Shown here: in pieces, positions 41,317 to 50,699 of the stretch | Position numbering within the stretch: the stretch's first letter is position 1 | Layout: every line of letters begins with the position of its first letter | Assembly (NCBI RefSeq): GCF_002736205.1 | Contig: NZ_CP024091.1 | Coordinates: 930,001 to 994,000 of the forward strand | Length of the DNA: 64,000 nucleotides | From: Pedobacter ginsengisoli | Lineage (GTDB): Bacteria; Bacteroidota; Bacteroidia; Sphingobacteriales; Sphingobacteriaceae | Reading direction: 5' to 3' | Notes under the pieces: generated by a model | What the model was told of the DNA's origin: nothing | Seen by the model: only the letters and a program-made list of their open reading frames with translations | Databases searched by the model: none | Made by a program: the position numbers and the translations under genes

Positions 41317-44300
41317 TTAAAATCCAACGTTTAATCCGAACGACCACGTCCTTGCAAACGGATAGCCACTGTTTATCGATGCCTCGCCCATTTCCGGGTC
41401 AAAACCATCTTTTATAGAGGTTTTTTCCCACAAGTCATTTCCTGAGAAGTAGAACCTTACTTTCGCTAATTTTATCTTCTCTGTCATTCTTTGAGGTAAA
41501 GTATACCCTACAACCAGTGTTTTTAAGCGGATGTAGCGGTTATTTTGTAACATAAAATCGTTATTGGAATAGTTCCATGACGCTCTGGTTGGATTAACAG
41601 TTAAACGGGGAAATAAAGCATCCTGATGGCCTTCTGTCCATGTTTGTCCAAGGTATGAGGGGTTTTGATTTGTAAATAGTGCAGCAAACGGATAAGCCAT
41701 ATAACCACCCCGCATGATGTTCTGTTTTAGCTGACCTTGGAAAAAGGTATTCAAGTCGAAACCTTTCCATGAACCGCCCAAATTGAAACCAAAATTAAAA
41801 TGTGGAGTGCCATCACCGGCATATACTAAAGAACTTTTTGCGTCGCCTATATTGGTAATATTGCCTGTTCCTGCAACATCAACTCGCTTTGTATCGCCAG
41901 GACGCAAAGCAACAGCCTGATTGTTTTTTGGCATATTGGCCAGATTGGTACTGGTTCCATAGGCCGCATAATAGGCATCAACTTCTGCCTGGTTTTTAAA
42001 GTAACCATCTGTTTTGTATACAAACCAGGATTGCCATGGACGCCCGTTTACAATTCCATTTCTCCCTGCCCCGTAACTATCAGCACCCTCTACTCCGGAT
42101 ACCATAGTTTTTGTATCACCGATGTTAAAGGCCATATTATAGCTAAAGTCACCTTTTGTATCTTTCCAGCCTATAATAAACTCCCAGCCTTTAGTATTGA
42201 ATTTACCACTATTGGTTTTAGGAGCAGTGCCACCCAGTACAGAAGGATAGTTTACATTGATTAACATTCCAATATTGTTTTTCTCGAAAACATCAAAGCT
42301 GGTAGTTAAGCGACTATCAAAAAATTCCAGGTCAATACCCAGGTTTTTTTGCTCAACTTTTTCCCATGTACGCGTATAGCTAATTAAACCATTGTTGTTT
42401 AAACTGCTTGATGACTGTGGTGAAGCTGGCGAGCCCAAAACAGTAGATCCAATATTGATGGTAGATAGGTAATCAAAAGCACCCAGGCCAGATGCTTCAT
42501 TTCCTGTAACCCCGTAAGAAGCTCTTATTTTACCGAAGTTAAGAACAGGAGTAATGCCTGTCAGAAAATTTTCTTTAGTAAATATCCAGCCAAGTTGGGC
42601 AGATCCGAAATTTTTAAACTTATATCCTGAGGCAAATCTGGAGTTACCATCTCTTCTGCCTACTAGTTCCAATAAATATTTTTCTCCATAATTATAGTTC
42701 AATCTTGTCAGGTAAGAGTACCTGCCAATTTGTGTTTTGTCCCCGTTGTTTGTTTGAGTTTCTAAACCGGCCAAACTGATATCATAAACGCCCTGGTCTG
42801 CAAAACCCACACGGGTACCAGACAAAAACTGCGAACTGTTCTTCTCTGCATTGAGGCCTGCCATTGCCGATATATTGTGGACGCCATTGATTGTTTTTTC
42901 GTAACGTAACAATGCCGAGTAATATTGATAAAGTCCTTGCCAGGCATTGGTATTGTAAGTATTATTTGTACCCCCGGTATTTAAACCGATTCCGGTAGGC
43001 GTACCATACCAGTTGTACAGCTGTACTGGTAATACATATCTTTCTGAATTAAATCTTTCATTCTGTAAAGATGCCAGACCCTCTAAAGCAAGATCCTTAA
43101 AAATCTGATAGGTGGCAGTCAGATCTACCCGTCCGGTAAGTGAATTTCTATTTTCCCGCCCACCTGCAGCAGTCATGGCTGCCGCATTTCTGTTAGCACC
43201 GCCATCAATTCCATTAAATGTGGCAAACCATTGCCCATAGGGATTTTTAGCCGGATAAAACGGCATGTCAAAAGCATAAAGTGTATTATCTAGCCCAACA
43301 GAGGGGGTACTGGTATTTGCATTGATTAAACTAACATTAGATTCAATCTTAAATTTTTCAGATAGCTTATAATTGTTGCTAAAGCGAAGGTTGTATTGTT
43401 TCTGCCCGTCATAAGCAGTAGCTAAATTCCCTTTATTGTTCGCATAACCTACAGAAAGGCGATATCCTGATGTGTCTGTACCTTTAGAAATACTTAAATT
43501 ATGCTGCTGCGAATAGCGCCTGGCAAACATCTCATCCAATCGGTTAGCATTAAAAATGTAATAATCTGTTCCAAAAAGATCATATCTGCCCTCAACTCCT
43601 TGCTGCATTTTCAGTAAGTTGTCTTTATTTCCCCAAACCCAGTAATTAGGTGTGGTTTCTTGTTCATTTGCGGCTAACCAGATTGAAGCATATTGCTGCA
43701 TAGATGGCGAATAGCTGGTAATACCGTTGGTATTAAAACGGGCATTGCCATTGTAGTCTACTTTTAATTTGCCCTTTCCTTTCTTGGTGGTTACCAGGAT
43801 CACACCATTTGAAGCCCGAGAACCATAAATTGCCGCGGCCCCATCTTTCAAAACAGAAATGCTCTCAATATCATCGCTATTCATATTCTGAAAAGAATAG
43901 GAATTGAGAACAGGTACACCATCCACAATAATCAATGGGTCGCTACCATTCACAGAAGAGTTTCCACGAATCCTGAATGCTAAGCCTTCGTTACCCGGTC
44001 GTGGCGAACTACGGGTAACCAACAGTCCTGGCGATTGCCCTTGCAATGCCAGGCCCACATTAGTTACTGCACGGTCTTCAAAAACTTTACGGTCAATAGT
44101 TTCCACCGCACCTGTAAGAGTTGCTTTCTTTTGCTTGCCATAGCCAACAACTACTAACTCCTCCAGTACATCATTCGAATCTTTTAACGTAACATTAATA
44201 ACCTCTTTGTTATTAACTGCCAGTTCCCGCGTTTCAAAGCCAATGAAGCTAAAAACCAGAATACTTGTGTTATTTGGCACGGTAAGCTTATACTTTCCGC

Positions 44301-44595
44301 TTTTATCTGTTACAGCCCCCAGGTTGGTACCTTTAACTTTAACAGACACCCCTGGCAGCGGCTCTCCTTTAGCATCGGTTACAGTACCCGATATTACCTG
44401 GTCAAACTTTGCGGAATTAACCAATACGCTATGTATATCAGCATAATGGAGATCCGAAAAGCGATCAGGAATGTTATGAGTGTTGGAGGATTTAGAATAG
44501 GCTAGATTGATCAGTGACGAAAACAAAATCATCTGACCAAATCCAACTTTCGCAATCTTACTCCATTGAATTGAATTTTGTAAGTGAAGTTTCAT
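41317..44595 (-). CDS. SusC-like TonB-dependent transporter, no STN domain
   Basis: A 1092-residue outer-membrane transporter. The N-terminus has a long basic leader before the hydrophobic signal segment (about 17-34). A short linker (35-65) stands where an STN domain would be, so this SusC is not FecR-coupled, unlike the other two complete ones in the window. The carboxypeptidase-regulatory-like domain spans about 68-140 (G-T-V-T-D-A-K-G-E-P-L-P-G-V-S-V), then L-E-E-L-V-V-V-G-Y-G-K-Q-K-K-A, the plug (F-R-I-R-G-N-S-S-V, L-I-I-V-D-G-V-P-V, I-S-V-L-K-D-G-A-A-A-I-Y-G-S-R) and a barrel ending G-L-N-V-G-F. First gene of the minus operon; regulator not present in the locus. Confidence 0.95.
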   Translation of the reverse strand: MKLHLQNSIQWSKIAKVGFGQMILFSSLINLAYSKSSNTHNIPDRFSDLHYADIHSVLVNSAKFDQVISGTVTDAKGEPLPGVSVKVKGTNLGAVTDKSGKYKLTVPNNTSILVFSFIGFETRELAVNNKEVINVTLKDSNDVLEELVVVGYGKQKKATLTGAVETIDRKVFEDRAVTNVGLALQGQSPGLLVTRSSPRPGNEGLAFRIRGNSSVNGSDPLIIVDGVPVLNSYSFQNMNSDDIESISVLKDGAAAIYGSRASNGVILVTTKKGKGKLKVDYNGNARFNTNGITSYSPSMQQYASIWLAANEQETTPNYWVWGNKDNLLKMQQGVEGRYDLFGTDYYIFNANRLDEMFARRYSQQHNLSISKGTDTSGYRLSVGYANNKGNLATAYDGQKQYNLRFSNNYKLSEKFKIESNVSLINANTSTPSVGLDNTLYAFDMPFYPAKNPYGQWFATFNGIDGGANRNAAAMTAAGGRENRNSLTGRVDLTATYQIFKDLALEGLASLQNERFNSERYVLPVQLYNWYGTPTGIGLNTGGTNNTYNTNAWQGLYQYYSALLRYEKTINGVHNISAMAGLNAEKNSSQFLSGTRVGFADQGVYDISLAGLETQTNNGDKTQIGRYSYLTRLNYNYGEKYLLELVGRRDGNSRFASGYKFKNFGSAQLGWIFTKENFLTGITPVLNFGKIRASYGVTGNEASGLGAFDYLSTINIGSTVLGSPASPQSSSSLNNNGLISYTRTWEKVEQKNLGIDLEFFDSRLTTSFDVFEKNNIGMLINVNYPSVLGGTAPKTNSGKFNTKGWEFIIGWKDTKGDFSYNMAFNIGDTKTMVSGVEGADSYGAGRNGIVNGRPWQSWFVYKTDGYFKNQAEVDAYYAAYGTSTNLANMPKNNQAVALRPGDTKRVDVAGTGNITNIGDAKSSLVYAGDGTPHFNFGFNLGGSWKGFDLNTFFQGQLKQNIMRGGYMAYPFAALFTNQNPSYLGQTWTEGHQDALFPRLTVNPTRASWNYSNNDFMLQNNRYIRLKTLVVGYTLPQRMTEKIKLAKVRFYFSGNDLWEKTSIKDGFDPEMGEASINSGYPFARTWSFGLNVGF

Positions 44596-44925
44596 AAATT
44601 TATTTGGTTCTTTAATTGAAAAAATAAAAAGACCGCTCTACTATTCTAAATAGCTGCGGTGTGATTAATTAACAGATAGTATTTTCTGTACTAAGGAATC
44701 CTTTTCATATGCTCGGTTTATATTGGTTTATTTATAGACGCAGCACTTTCAATTCAATACTCTTTACTACCAGATTTCATCAGTATGTTTTGTAGGTAAA
44801 TTGTTGTTTGTTAGCTTTAAGTCTGCCAGGGTCGGAGTAACATAAGGGCACATTTCAGCATTGCGAGTGAGCTAGTGAGTATAAAAATTGCTTTATGCTG
44901 TCATACCATTATAATTAAAGTTTAA
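44596..44925. promoter_or_regulatory. Divergent intergenic region between the two arms of the uronate PUL
   Basis: 330 bases separating SusC (minus) from the beta-helix gene (plus). It must hold promoters for both arms, but I found no pair of -33 and -7 boxes with correct spacing. No gene and no strong inverted repeat were seen. Confidence 0.5.
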
Positions 44926-46566
44926 ATGAAAAAAATTGTCTTGTTTTTTAGTCTTTGTTTTGTCCAATCTTTTTTGGTGAATGCTTATTTTCAAACGGAA
45001 TCAGCACCCGGGAATATCATCTATGTTTCTAAATCTGGAAATGATGCTGCCAATGGTTCCATTACACAACCTCTATTGACCATAAACAATGCTGTCCTGA
45101 AAGCAAAACCGGGAGATCAGGTGATTGTCCGCAAAGGCATTTACAGAGAACTTGTGATTTTAAATAGCGGTGGCGCATCTGAGCATCAAAGGATCACTAT
45201 AAAAGCAGCCAAAGGCGAAACAGTAAGTATTAGAGGGTCTGAACAGGTTAAAAACTGGATCAAGAAAAAAGATGGCATTTGGGAACTGCACATAGATACT
45301 TCATCATTTAAAGGCATTATCTTTTACAATAATGTAAAAATGCAGCAGAAAGATAGCCCCAAACAAGTAAATGAAACAGTATTAAGCTGGATATCAGAAA
45401 AGGATGCGGGGAAGATTCTGATCAAAGCAAATTTTGGTAAACATAATCCTAACCAAGTGCTTGCAGAAATCCCTGTAAGACCATTCGGAATTTCAGCTTC
45501 TGGAAATGTGAATTACATTACTATTGATGGAATTAATGTTAATCAAGTGTTGAGCCCCATTGCAAGCATCTATGGGAAACAGGGAGGAGCAATTGAAACG
45601 GGAAGCGGAACACATTGGACCATCCAAAATTGCACTATTGATAATTGCACTGGGGTGGGCATTTCAATTGGTACTATCGGTAAAACTTATCCCGAAGCCA
45701 GCCCAAGAAATCCAGAGTTTAGCGATTATAAAGAAATCGAAAAAGTTGGTCATCATATTATTCGTAATAACCATATTTTAAACTGCGGTCAGGCCGGGAT
45801 TTTTGGTTTAGCAGGAGGTACTTCCAGTTTGATAAAAGGAAACCTTATCGAAAAGATCAATACAGAAGGGTCATATACAGGTGCAGAATCTGCCGGTATC
45901 AGACTGGCCATAGCCATAGATGCAGTAATAAAAGGAAACTTAATCAGACAAGTTAAGGGTAACCAGAGTTATGGTATTTATCTGGGGCCATTGTTTCAGG
46001 CAGCGCGGATAAGCGAAAATATAATTTCTGATGTCCAGGCTGATGTGATATATCTATTTGATAGTCATGGGCCGGCGCTGGTTGATAATAATGTGCTTGC
46101 TTCGGGGGACGAGGCCGGAAAATCAGGAGTTAAAATGCTTGCCAGCGAGGCAAATGTTTTTATCAAAAACCTGTTTTATAACTGTAGTTTTACCAATGAA
46201 CGCAGGCCTGGTAAATCGGTTGCTACAAGTAATTACCTGCCACATACTTTAGTCATCAAACAAACTATCCCTTCGCTTGATATAGACCACCGTTGGTTTG
46301 GAAATACTTTTGTAAAACAAAAGCTGGATATTCAAAGCTGTACCGGTTGCAAGGTAGACTACAACACGTTTGTTGAAGATGCCGGTTTCCATTTAACACA
46401 CACTGCCAATGGTGCAAATATTAAAACTAACCTGAAGGTTCATGGTAAAACACATCCGGAATTCAATGCAGAATTCATTGGCTTTTTTACTTTAAGCAAG
46501 CAGTACCTCGAGTATCCAAACGGAAATCCACAATTGCCTAATTCATTTTCATTACTAAAAAAATAA
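44926..46566 (+). CDS. Secreted right-handed beta-helix protein, putative polysaccharide-active enzyme
   Basis: A 546-residue protein with a signal peptide (hydrophobic to V-N-A, about 20). The N-terminus has the DUF1565-like pattern I-Y-V-S-K-S-G-N-D-A-A-N-G-S and A-K-P-G-D-Q-V-I-V-R-K-G-I-Y-R-E, the start of parallel beta-helix enzymes. The core has successive helix rungs (I-T-I-D-G-I-N-V, I-Q-N-C-T-I-D-N-C-T-G-V-G-I, I-I-R-N-N-H-I-L-N-C-G, I-K-G-N-L-I). Several such families are lyases or glycosidases (PL6, GH120, GH141), and I cannot place it in one. It is followed by 9 bases and an alginate-lyase-fold enzyme, so a role in uronate polysaccharide breakdown is likely. Confidence 0.8.
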   Translation: MKKIVLFFSLCFVQSFLVNAYFQTESAPGNIIYVSKSGNDAANGSITQPLLTINNAVLKAKPGDQVIVRKGIYRELVILNSGGASEHQRITIKAAKGETVSIRGSEQVKNWIKKKDGIWELHIDTSSFKGIIFYNNVKMQQKDSPKQVNETVLSWISEKDAGKILIKANFGKHNPNQVLAEIPVRPFGISASGNVNYITIDGINVNQVLSPIASIYGKQGGAIETGSGTHWTIQNCTIDNCTGVGISIGTIGKTYPEASPRNPEFSDYKEIEKVGHHIIRNNHILNCGQAGIFGLAGGTSSLIKGNLIEKINTEGSYTGAESAGIRLAIAIDAVIKGNLIRQVKGNQSYGIYLGPLFQAARISENIISDVQADVIYLFDSHGPALVDNNVLASGDEAGKSGVKMLASEANVFIKNLFYNCSFTNERRPGKSVATSNYLPHTLVIKQTIPSLDIDHRWFGNTFVKQKLDIQSCTGCKVDYNTFVEDAGFHLTHTANGANIKTNLKVHGKTHPEFNAEFIGFFTLSKQYLEYPNGNPQLPNSFSLLKK

Positions 46567-46575
46567 CAACATACA

Positions 46576-47766
46576 ATGATCAGATTTTTATTTGCCAGAA
46601 TTTTTATTTGCACTTTTTTAGTGATGCTTTCATTAATGAGTAATGGACAGGTACTAAAATTGGAAAAACCGAAAGCTTATCATCCGGCACCTTTTACGCA
46701 TCCGGGCCTGCTGCATTCCTCTGCCGACTTGCAAAGAATGAAGGATATGGTGGCCAAAGGGATTGAACCCTGGAAGAGTGGTTACGAAAAATTTAAACAA
46801 AGTCCTTATTCCAGCGTCACCTGGAAGCCTAACGCATCGGCCCATGTAGAAAGAAGCCTTTTGACCGGGGCGGGGAAAAATATAACTAATCTTGAAAAAG
46901 ATGTATGTGCTGCATATCAAAATGCAATAATGTGGACGATTACCGGAGATGAAGCTCATGCAGAAGCTACTGTGGGGATTATAAACGCCTGGTCTGATAC
47001 CTTTAAAATATTCGATGGAACCGATGTAGAGCTTGGAGCAGGTTTGAATGTTTTTAAGATGGCCAGTGCTGCCGAAATTATGCGTTCTACATATCCTAAA
47101 TGGTCGTCAGCCGAAATTAAGAAGTGTCAGGATATGTTCCGTAATGTATTTTATCCTCCTATCCAATACTTTGCGCTTTGGGCCCATGGAAACTGGGATT
47201 TAGCCTGTATGAAAGGCATGATGTCAATTGCAGTTTTTAACGATGACCATGCGATGTTTGATAAGGCTGTAGATTTCTATTATAAAGGCCCTGGAAATGG
47301 GAGCCTTTTGCATTACATTGTTAATGAGGCAGGGCAGGGACAGGAAAGTGGCCGCGATCAACCCCACAGTATGTTAGGAATTGGTCACCTTGCTGAGATG
47401 TGTGAAATTGGATGGAACCAGGGATTAGATATGTATAAATTTTCGGAGAATCGGTTGTTAAAGGGGTTTGAATATACCGCCCAATATAACTTAGGAGAAG
47501 AAGTCTCTTTTGAGCCTTATGTTGATATTAGCGGCAGGTTCCCGGCATCCACAATCTCTACCAATGGCAGGGGCAATCTCCGCTCAATCTTTGAACAGAT
47601 ATATAATCACTATGCCTTTCGTGTAAAAGGAATAGGGCCAGAACAGTATAAATATACAAAGGCAGCGGCAGATAAATTAAGGCCCGAGGGAGCAGGTTTT
47701 GGTGCAGATAATGCAGGTTTTGGAACTTTGTTTTTCTCACTTAAAGAAAGTTTACCGGATAAGTAA
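46576..47766 (+). CDS. Alginate-lyase-fold secreted enzyme (PL38-like), second copy
   Basis: A 396-residue protein with a signal peptide ending S-N-G-Q (about 25), no lipobox, so periplasmic or secreted. It shares its blocks with the minus-strand lyase at 37031-38329: N-A-W-S, H204-G-N206-W-D-L and E257-S-G-R260-D-Q-P-H264, and F-E-Y-T-A-Q-Y-N. Overall identity looks low, so the two are old paralogues rather than a recent duplication. One lipidated and one soluble member suggest surface cutting followed by periplasmic cutting of the same uronate polymer. PL38 is a best guess. It begins 9 bases after the beta-helix gene. Confidence 0.82.
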   Translation: MIRFLFARIFICTFLVMLSLMSNGQVLKLEKPKAYHPAPFTHPGLLHSSADLQRMKDMVAKGIEPWKSGYEKFKQSPYSSVTWKPNASAHVERSLLTGAGKNITNLEKDVCAAYQNAIMWTITGDEAHAEATVGIINAWSDTFKIFDGTDVELGAGLNVFKMASAAEIMRSTYPKWSSAEIKKCQDMFRNVFYPPIQYFALWAHGNWDLACMKGMMSIAVFNDDHAMFDKAVDFYYKGPGNGSLLHYIVNEAGQGQESGRDQPHSMLGIGHLAEMCEIGWNQGLDMYKFSENRLLKGFEYTAQYNLGEEVSFEPYVDISGRFPASTISTNGRGNLRSIFEQIYNHYAFRVKGIGPEQYKYTKAAADKLRPEGAGFGADNAGFGTLFFSLKESLPDK

Positions 47767-47887
47767 GCTTTGTTATAGAAAGAAGGGCGTGTGTCTTATA
47801 CTTGCCTCTAAAGAGAAAAAAGCTATATATTTAATTTGGGCAATCCCAATAATTGTTTAAAAGATAATATCGTATAAACAAAAGCAT

Positions 47888-49576
47888 ATGCTATTAAAAA
47901 AATGTATTAAAGCCTTTATCCTGCTACTTGGGTTAAACAGCCTTATTTATGCGCAAACCAATAAAAATGAATCGGCAAGTATTACCGTTAATTTCTCAGA
48001 ATCAATAGAACCAATGAAACCATTGTGGGCCTGGTTTGGATATGATGAGCCTAATTATACCTACATGAAGGATGGTAAGAAATTGCTAACCGAAATTGCA
48101 TCGGCAAGTCGGGTACCAGTGTTTGTAAGGGCACATAGTTTATTGGTAACTGGCGATGGAGTAGCGGCATTAAAATGGGGATCGACCAATGCTTATACTG
48201 AAGATGCTGAGGGAAATCCGATTTACAACTGGTCTATTATTGACAGTATTTTTGATACTTATATTAAAAGAGGTATGAAGCCGCTGGCACAGATTGGCTT
48301 TATGCCCGAGGCACTATCCAGTAAGCCCGTACCTTATAAGCATAACTGGAAACCAGGAGATAAGTATAGTGATATTTTCACTGGCTGGGCATATCCTCCT
48401 AAAGATTACAATAAATGGGCAGAGCTTATTTATCAATGGGTAAAACACAGTGTTGAGCGTTATGGGAAAGAAGAAGTAGAAAGCTGGTACTGGGAGCTTT
48501 GGAATGAACCAGACTCACAATACTGGAGAGGAACGCAGCAAGAATTTTTTAAACTATATGATTATTCTGCTGATGCAGTAAAAAGAGCTTTGCCTACGGC
48601 CAGGATAGGAGGTACTGATATTACCGGAGGAGCAATGAAATTTCAGGATGCTTTTATAAAACATTGTCTGTTCGGAACCAATTATGTAACCGGAAAAACA
48701 GGATCTCCGCTTGATATTCTTTTATTTCATGCCAAGGGATCGCCTAAGTTAGAAGACGGAAGGGTGGTTATGGGAATCAGAAGCCAGCTTCGCAACATTA
48801 ATGATAATTTAAAAGTCATCGCAGCCTATCCACAGTTAAAGCATCTCCCGATAGTGATCGGAGAATCAGACCCGGAAGGATGTGCAGCGTGTGGTATGGC
48901 TACAGATCCTCAAAATGCTTATCGTAACGGAACCATGTATTCCAGCTATACCGCAGCATCTTTTGCCCGTAAATATGAATTGGCCCGTTTGCTAAAATCT
49001 AACCTGATTGGTGCGGTTACCTGGGCATTTGAATTTGAAAACCAGCCATGGTTTTATGGTTTCAGAGACTTGGCGACTAATGGTGTGGACAAGCCAGTGT
49101 TGAATGTGTTCAGAATGTTTGGAATGATGGGAGGGAATTTAGTTGAGGTTAATGCAAACAGGATGTATGCGCTTGATAGTATTTTAGCCACAGGTATTAG
49201 AGGTGTGCAGACAGATGTTGGCGCATTGGCATCAAAAGATAATAAATCTGCCGCGGTGATGGTGTGGAACTATCATGATGCTGACGAAAAGGGTAAGGCT
49301 GAAAAAGTTAACATTCAGCTTAAGGGGCTGCCTTCAAGGACAATTGAACTGAAGCATTATCGTATTGATGATGAGCATAGCAATTCGTACGAAGTCTGGA
49401 AAAAAATGGGTTCCCCTGTAAGTCCTACAGCTGCACAAATCAAACAGCTTGAAAAGGCTGGGCAACTGGCCCTGCTGGAAAAGCCTTTGATACTTAAAAC
49501 TAAAAATGGAACTGCTAATTTGGAAGTGCTTTTACCGCGACAAGGTGTTTCCTTACTATACCTTTCTTTTAGGTAG
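47888..49576 (+). CDS. GH39-family glycosidase, secreted
   Basis: A 562-residue enzyme with a signal peptide ending L-I-Y-A-Q (about 23). The clan A TIM barrel has the acid/base E207 in W-E-L-W-N-E-P-D and the nucleophile E326 in I-V-I-G-E-S-D; W-A-W-F-G-Y-D-E-P near the N-terminus and W-A-F-E-F-E-N-Q-P-W-F late in the barrel complete the pattern. A beta-sandwich accessory domain ends the protein. GH39 members include beta-xylosidases, alpha-L-iduronidases and others, so the substrate is open; in a lyase locus a uronate-linked sugar is plausible. 121 bases separate it from the lyase gene. Confidence 0.88.
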   Translation: MLLKKCIKAFILLLGLNSLIYAQTNKNESASITVNFSESIEPMKPLWAWFGYDEPNYTYMKDGKKLLTEIASASRVPVFVRAHSLLVTGDGVAALKWGSTNAYTEDAEGNPIYNWSIIDSIFDTYIKRGMKPLAQIGFMPEALSSKPVPYKHNWKPGDKYSDIFTGWAYPPKDYNKWAELIYQWVKHSVERYGKEEVESWYWELWNEPDSQYWRGTQQEFFKLYDYSADAVKRALPTARIGGTDITGGAMKFQDAFIKHCLFGTNYVTGKTGSPLDILLFHAKGSPKLEDGRVVMGIRSQLRNINDNLKVIAAYPQLKHLPIVIGESDPEGCAACGMATDPQNAYRNGTMYSSYTAASFARKYELARLLKSNLIGAVTWAFEFENQPWFYGFRDLATNGVDKPVLNVFRMFGMMGGNLVEVNANRMYALDSILATGIRGVQTDVGALASKDNKSAAVMVWNYHDADEKGKAEKVNIQLKGLPSRTIELKHYRIDDEHSNSYEVWKKMGSPVSPTAAQIKQLEKAGQLALLEKPLILKTKNGTANLEVLLPRQGVSLLYLSFR

Positions 49577-49684
49577 CATTATCCTTTTAAACCGTATACA
49601 ACTTCATATATTAAATTTCTATTGTTAGCCGAAACTATAGAGAGAGTACAATTGTTATTGAGGATATATCTTTTGTTAAACATT

Positions 49685-50695
49685 ATGGACATACACGGAC
49701 TAAAAAATATCGCGCAGAGACTGATGGCCGATGATAAAGGTTTATTGGCAATGGATGAAAGTCTGGCTACTTGTAACAAAAGATTTAAAGCTCTTGGAAT
49801 ACCAGAGACGGAAGAATTTAGAAGAAAATACAGGCAATTGATTGTAACAACACCACTTTTGGAGGAAAGCATTAGCGGTGCCATATTATTTGATGAAACT
49901 GTTTATCAAAAAACGGAAGATGGGGTGTCGTTTTTGTCATTACTGGAACATAAGGGAATTATTGCCGGTATAAAAGTAGATGAGGGTGCAGTAGCCCTGG
50001 CTGGTTTTCTGGGCGAGAAGATTACAGAAGGACTTGATGGTTTACGTAACCGTTTAGAGGTTTATTATTCACTCGGTATCCGTTTTGCAAAGTGGCGGGC
50101 AGTAATTAAAATAGATGAGGGGATTCCTACAAAGGCTTGCATTAAGGTTAATGCGGTTACCTTGGCACGTTATGCAGCACTTTGTCAGGAAGTAGGATTG
50201 GTACCTATTATTGAGCCAGAAGTGCTAATGGATGGTGAACATACATTAGGGAAATGTGAAGAAGTAACATCGCTTGTTTTGAAAGAGGTTTTTAATGAAC
50301 TATATGAGCAACGTGTTTGCCTGGAAGGGATGATTTTAAAGCCAAATATGGTTGTGCCTAGTTTGGAATGTAAGGTGCAAAATGATGTGGAGGCAGTTGC
50401 TGAGGCAACAATTTCCTGTTTCCTGAGGGTGGTGCCTGCTGCGGTTGGAGGTGTTGCATTTTTATCTGGTGGCCAACCATATGAACTGGCTTCAAAACGC
50501 TTAAATATGATGCATCTGCGATTTGGGCAATTAATGCCGTGGCCTTTAACATTCTCTTTTTCGAGAGCGATTCAACAACCGGCTCTGGATATCTGGAAAG
50601 GGCAAGATCAGAACGTTAAAGCTGCACAGGAGATGCTTGCTTTTCGTGCCTCGTGTAATAGCGCTGCACGCAGGGCCGCATATAAAAATGCTTAG
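49685..50695 (+). CDS. Class I fructose-bisphosphate aldolase
   Basis: A 336-residue cytoplasmic enzyme that splits fructose 1,6-bisphosphate into two triose phosphates by a Schiff base. The start at 49685 (M-D-I-H-G-L) is preferred over the open frame from 49622. Family blocks of the animal/plant-like class I type: K-G-L-L-A-M-D-E-S, N-K-R-F, E-E-F-R-R-K-Y-R, the E-P-E-V segment, the Schiff-base K219 in G-M-I-L-K-P-N-M-V, and G-G-V-A-F-L-S-G-G-Q. No signal peptide. It sits 108 bases after GH39 and is the only central-metabolism enzyme in the window; it may channel hexoses released by the locus. Its stop is 4 bases from the stop of the convergent sigma factor gene. Confidence 0.95.
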   Translation: MDIHGLKNIAQRLMADDKGLLAMDESLATCNKRFKALGIPETEEFRRKYRQLIVTTPLLEESISGAILFDETVYQKTEDGVSFLSLLEHKGIIAGIKVDEGAVALAGFLGEKITEGLDGLRNRLEVYYSLGIRFAKWRAVIKIDEGIPTKACIKVNAVTLARYAALCQEVGLVPIIEPEVLMDGEHTLGKCEEVTSLVLKEVFNELYEQRVCLEGMILKPNMVVPSLECKVQNDVEAVAEATISCFLRVVPAAVGGVAFLSGGQPYELASKRLNMMHLRFGQLMPWPLTFSFSRAIQQPALDIWKGQDQNVKAAQEMLAFRASCNSAARRAAYKNA

Positions 50696-50699
50696 TCAG

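Noticed and set aside
44850-44925. CATTGCGAG-like sequence near 44858, resembling part of a dispersed repeat
   Set aside because: Only a few bases match and no palindrome is present.
47781-47887. TTAATTTG box before GH39
   Set aside because: The nearest TTG is about 26 bases away, too far for the -33/-7 layout; not listed as a promoter.
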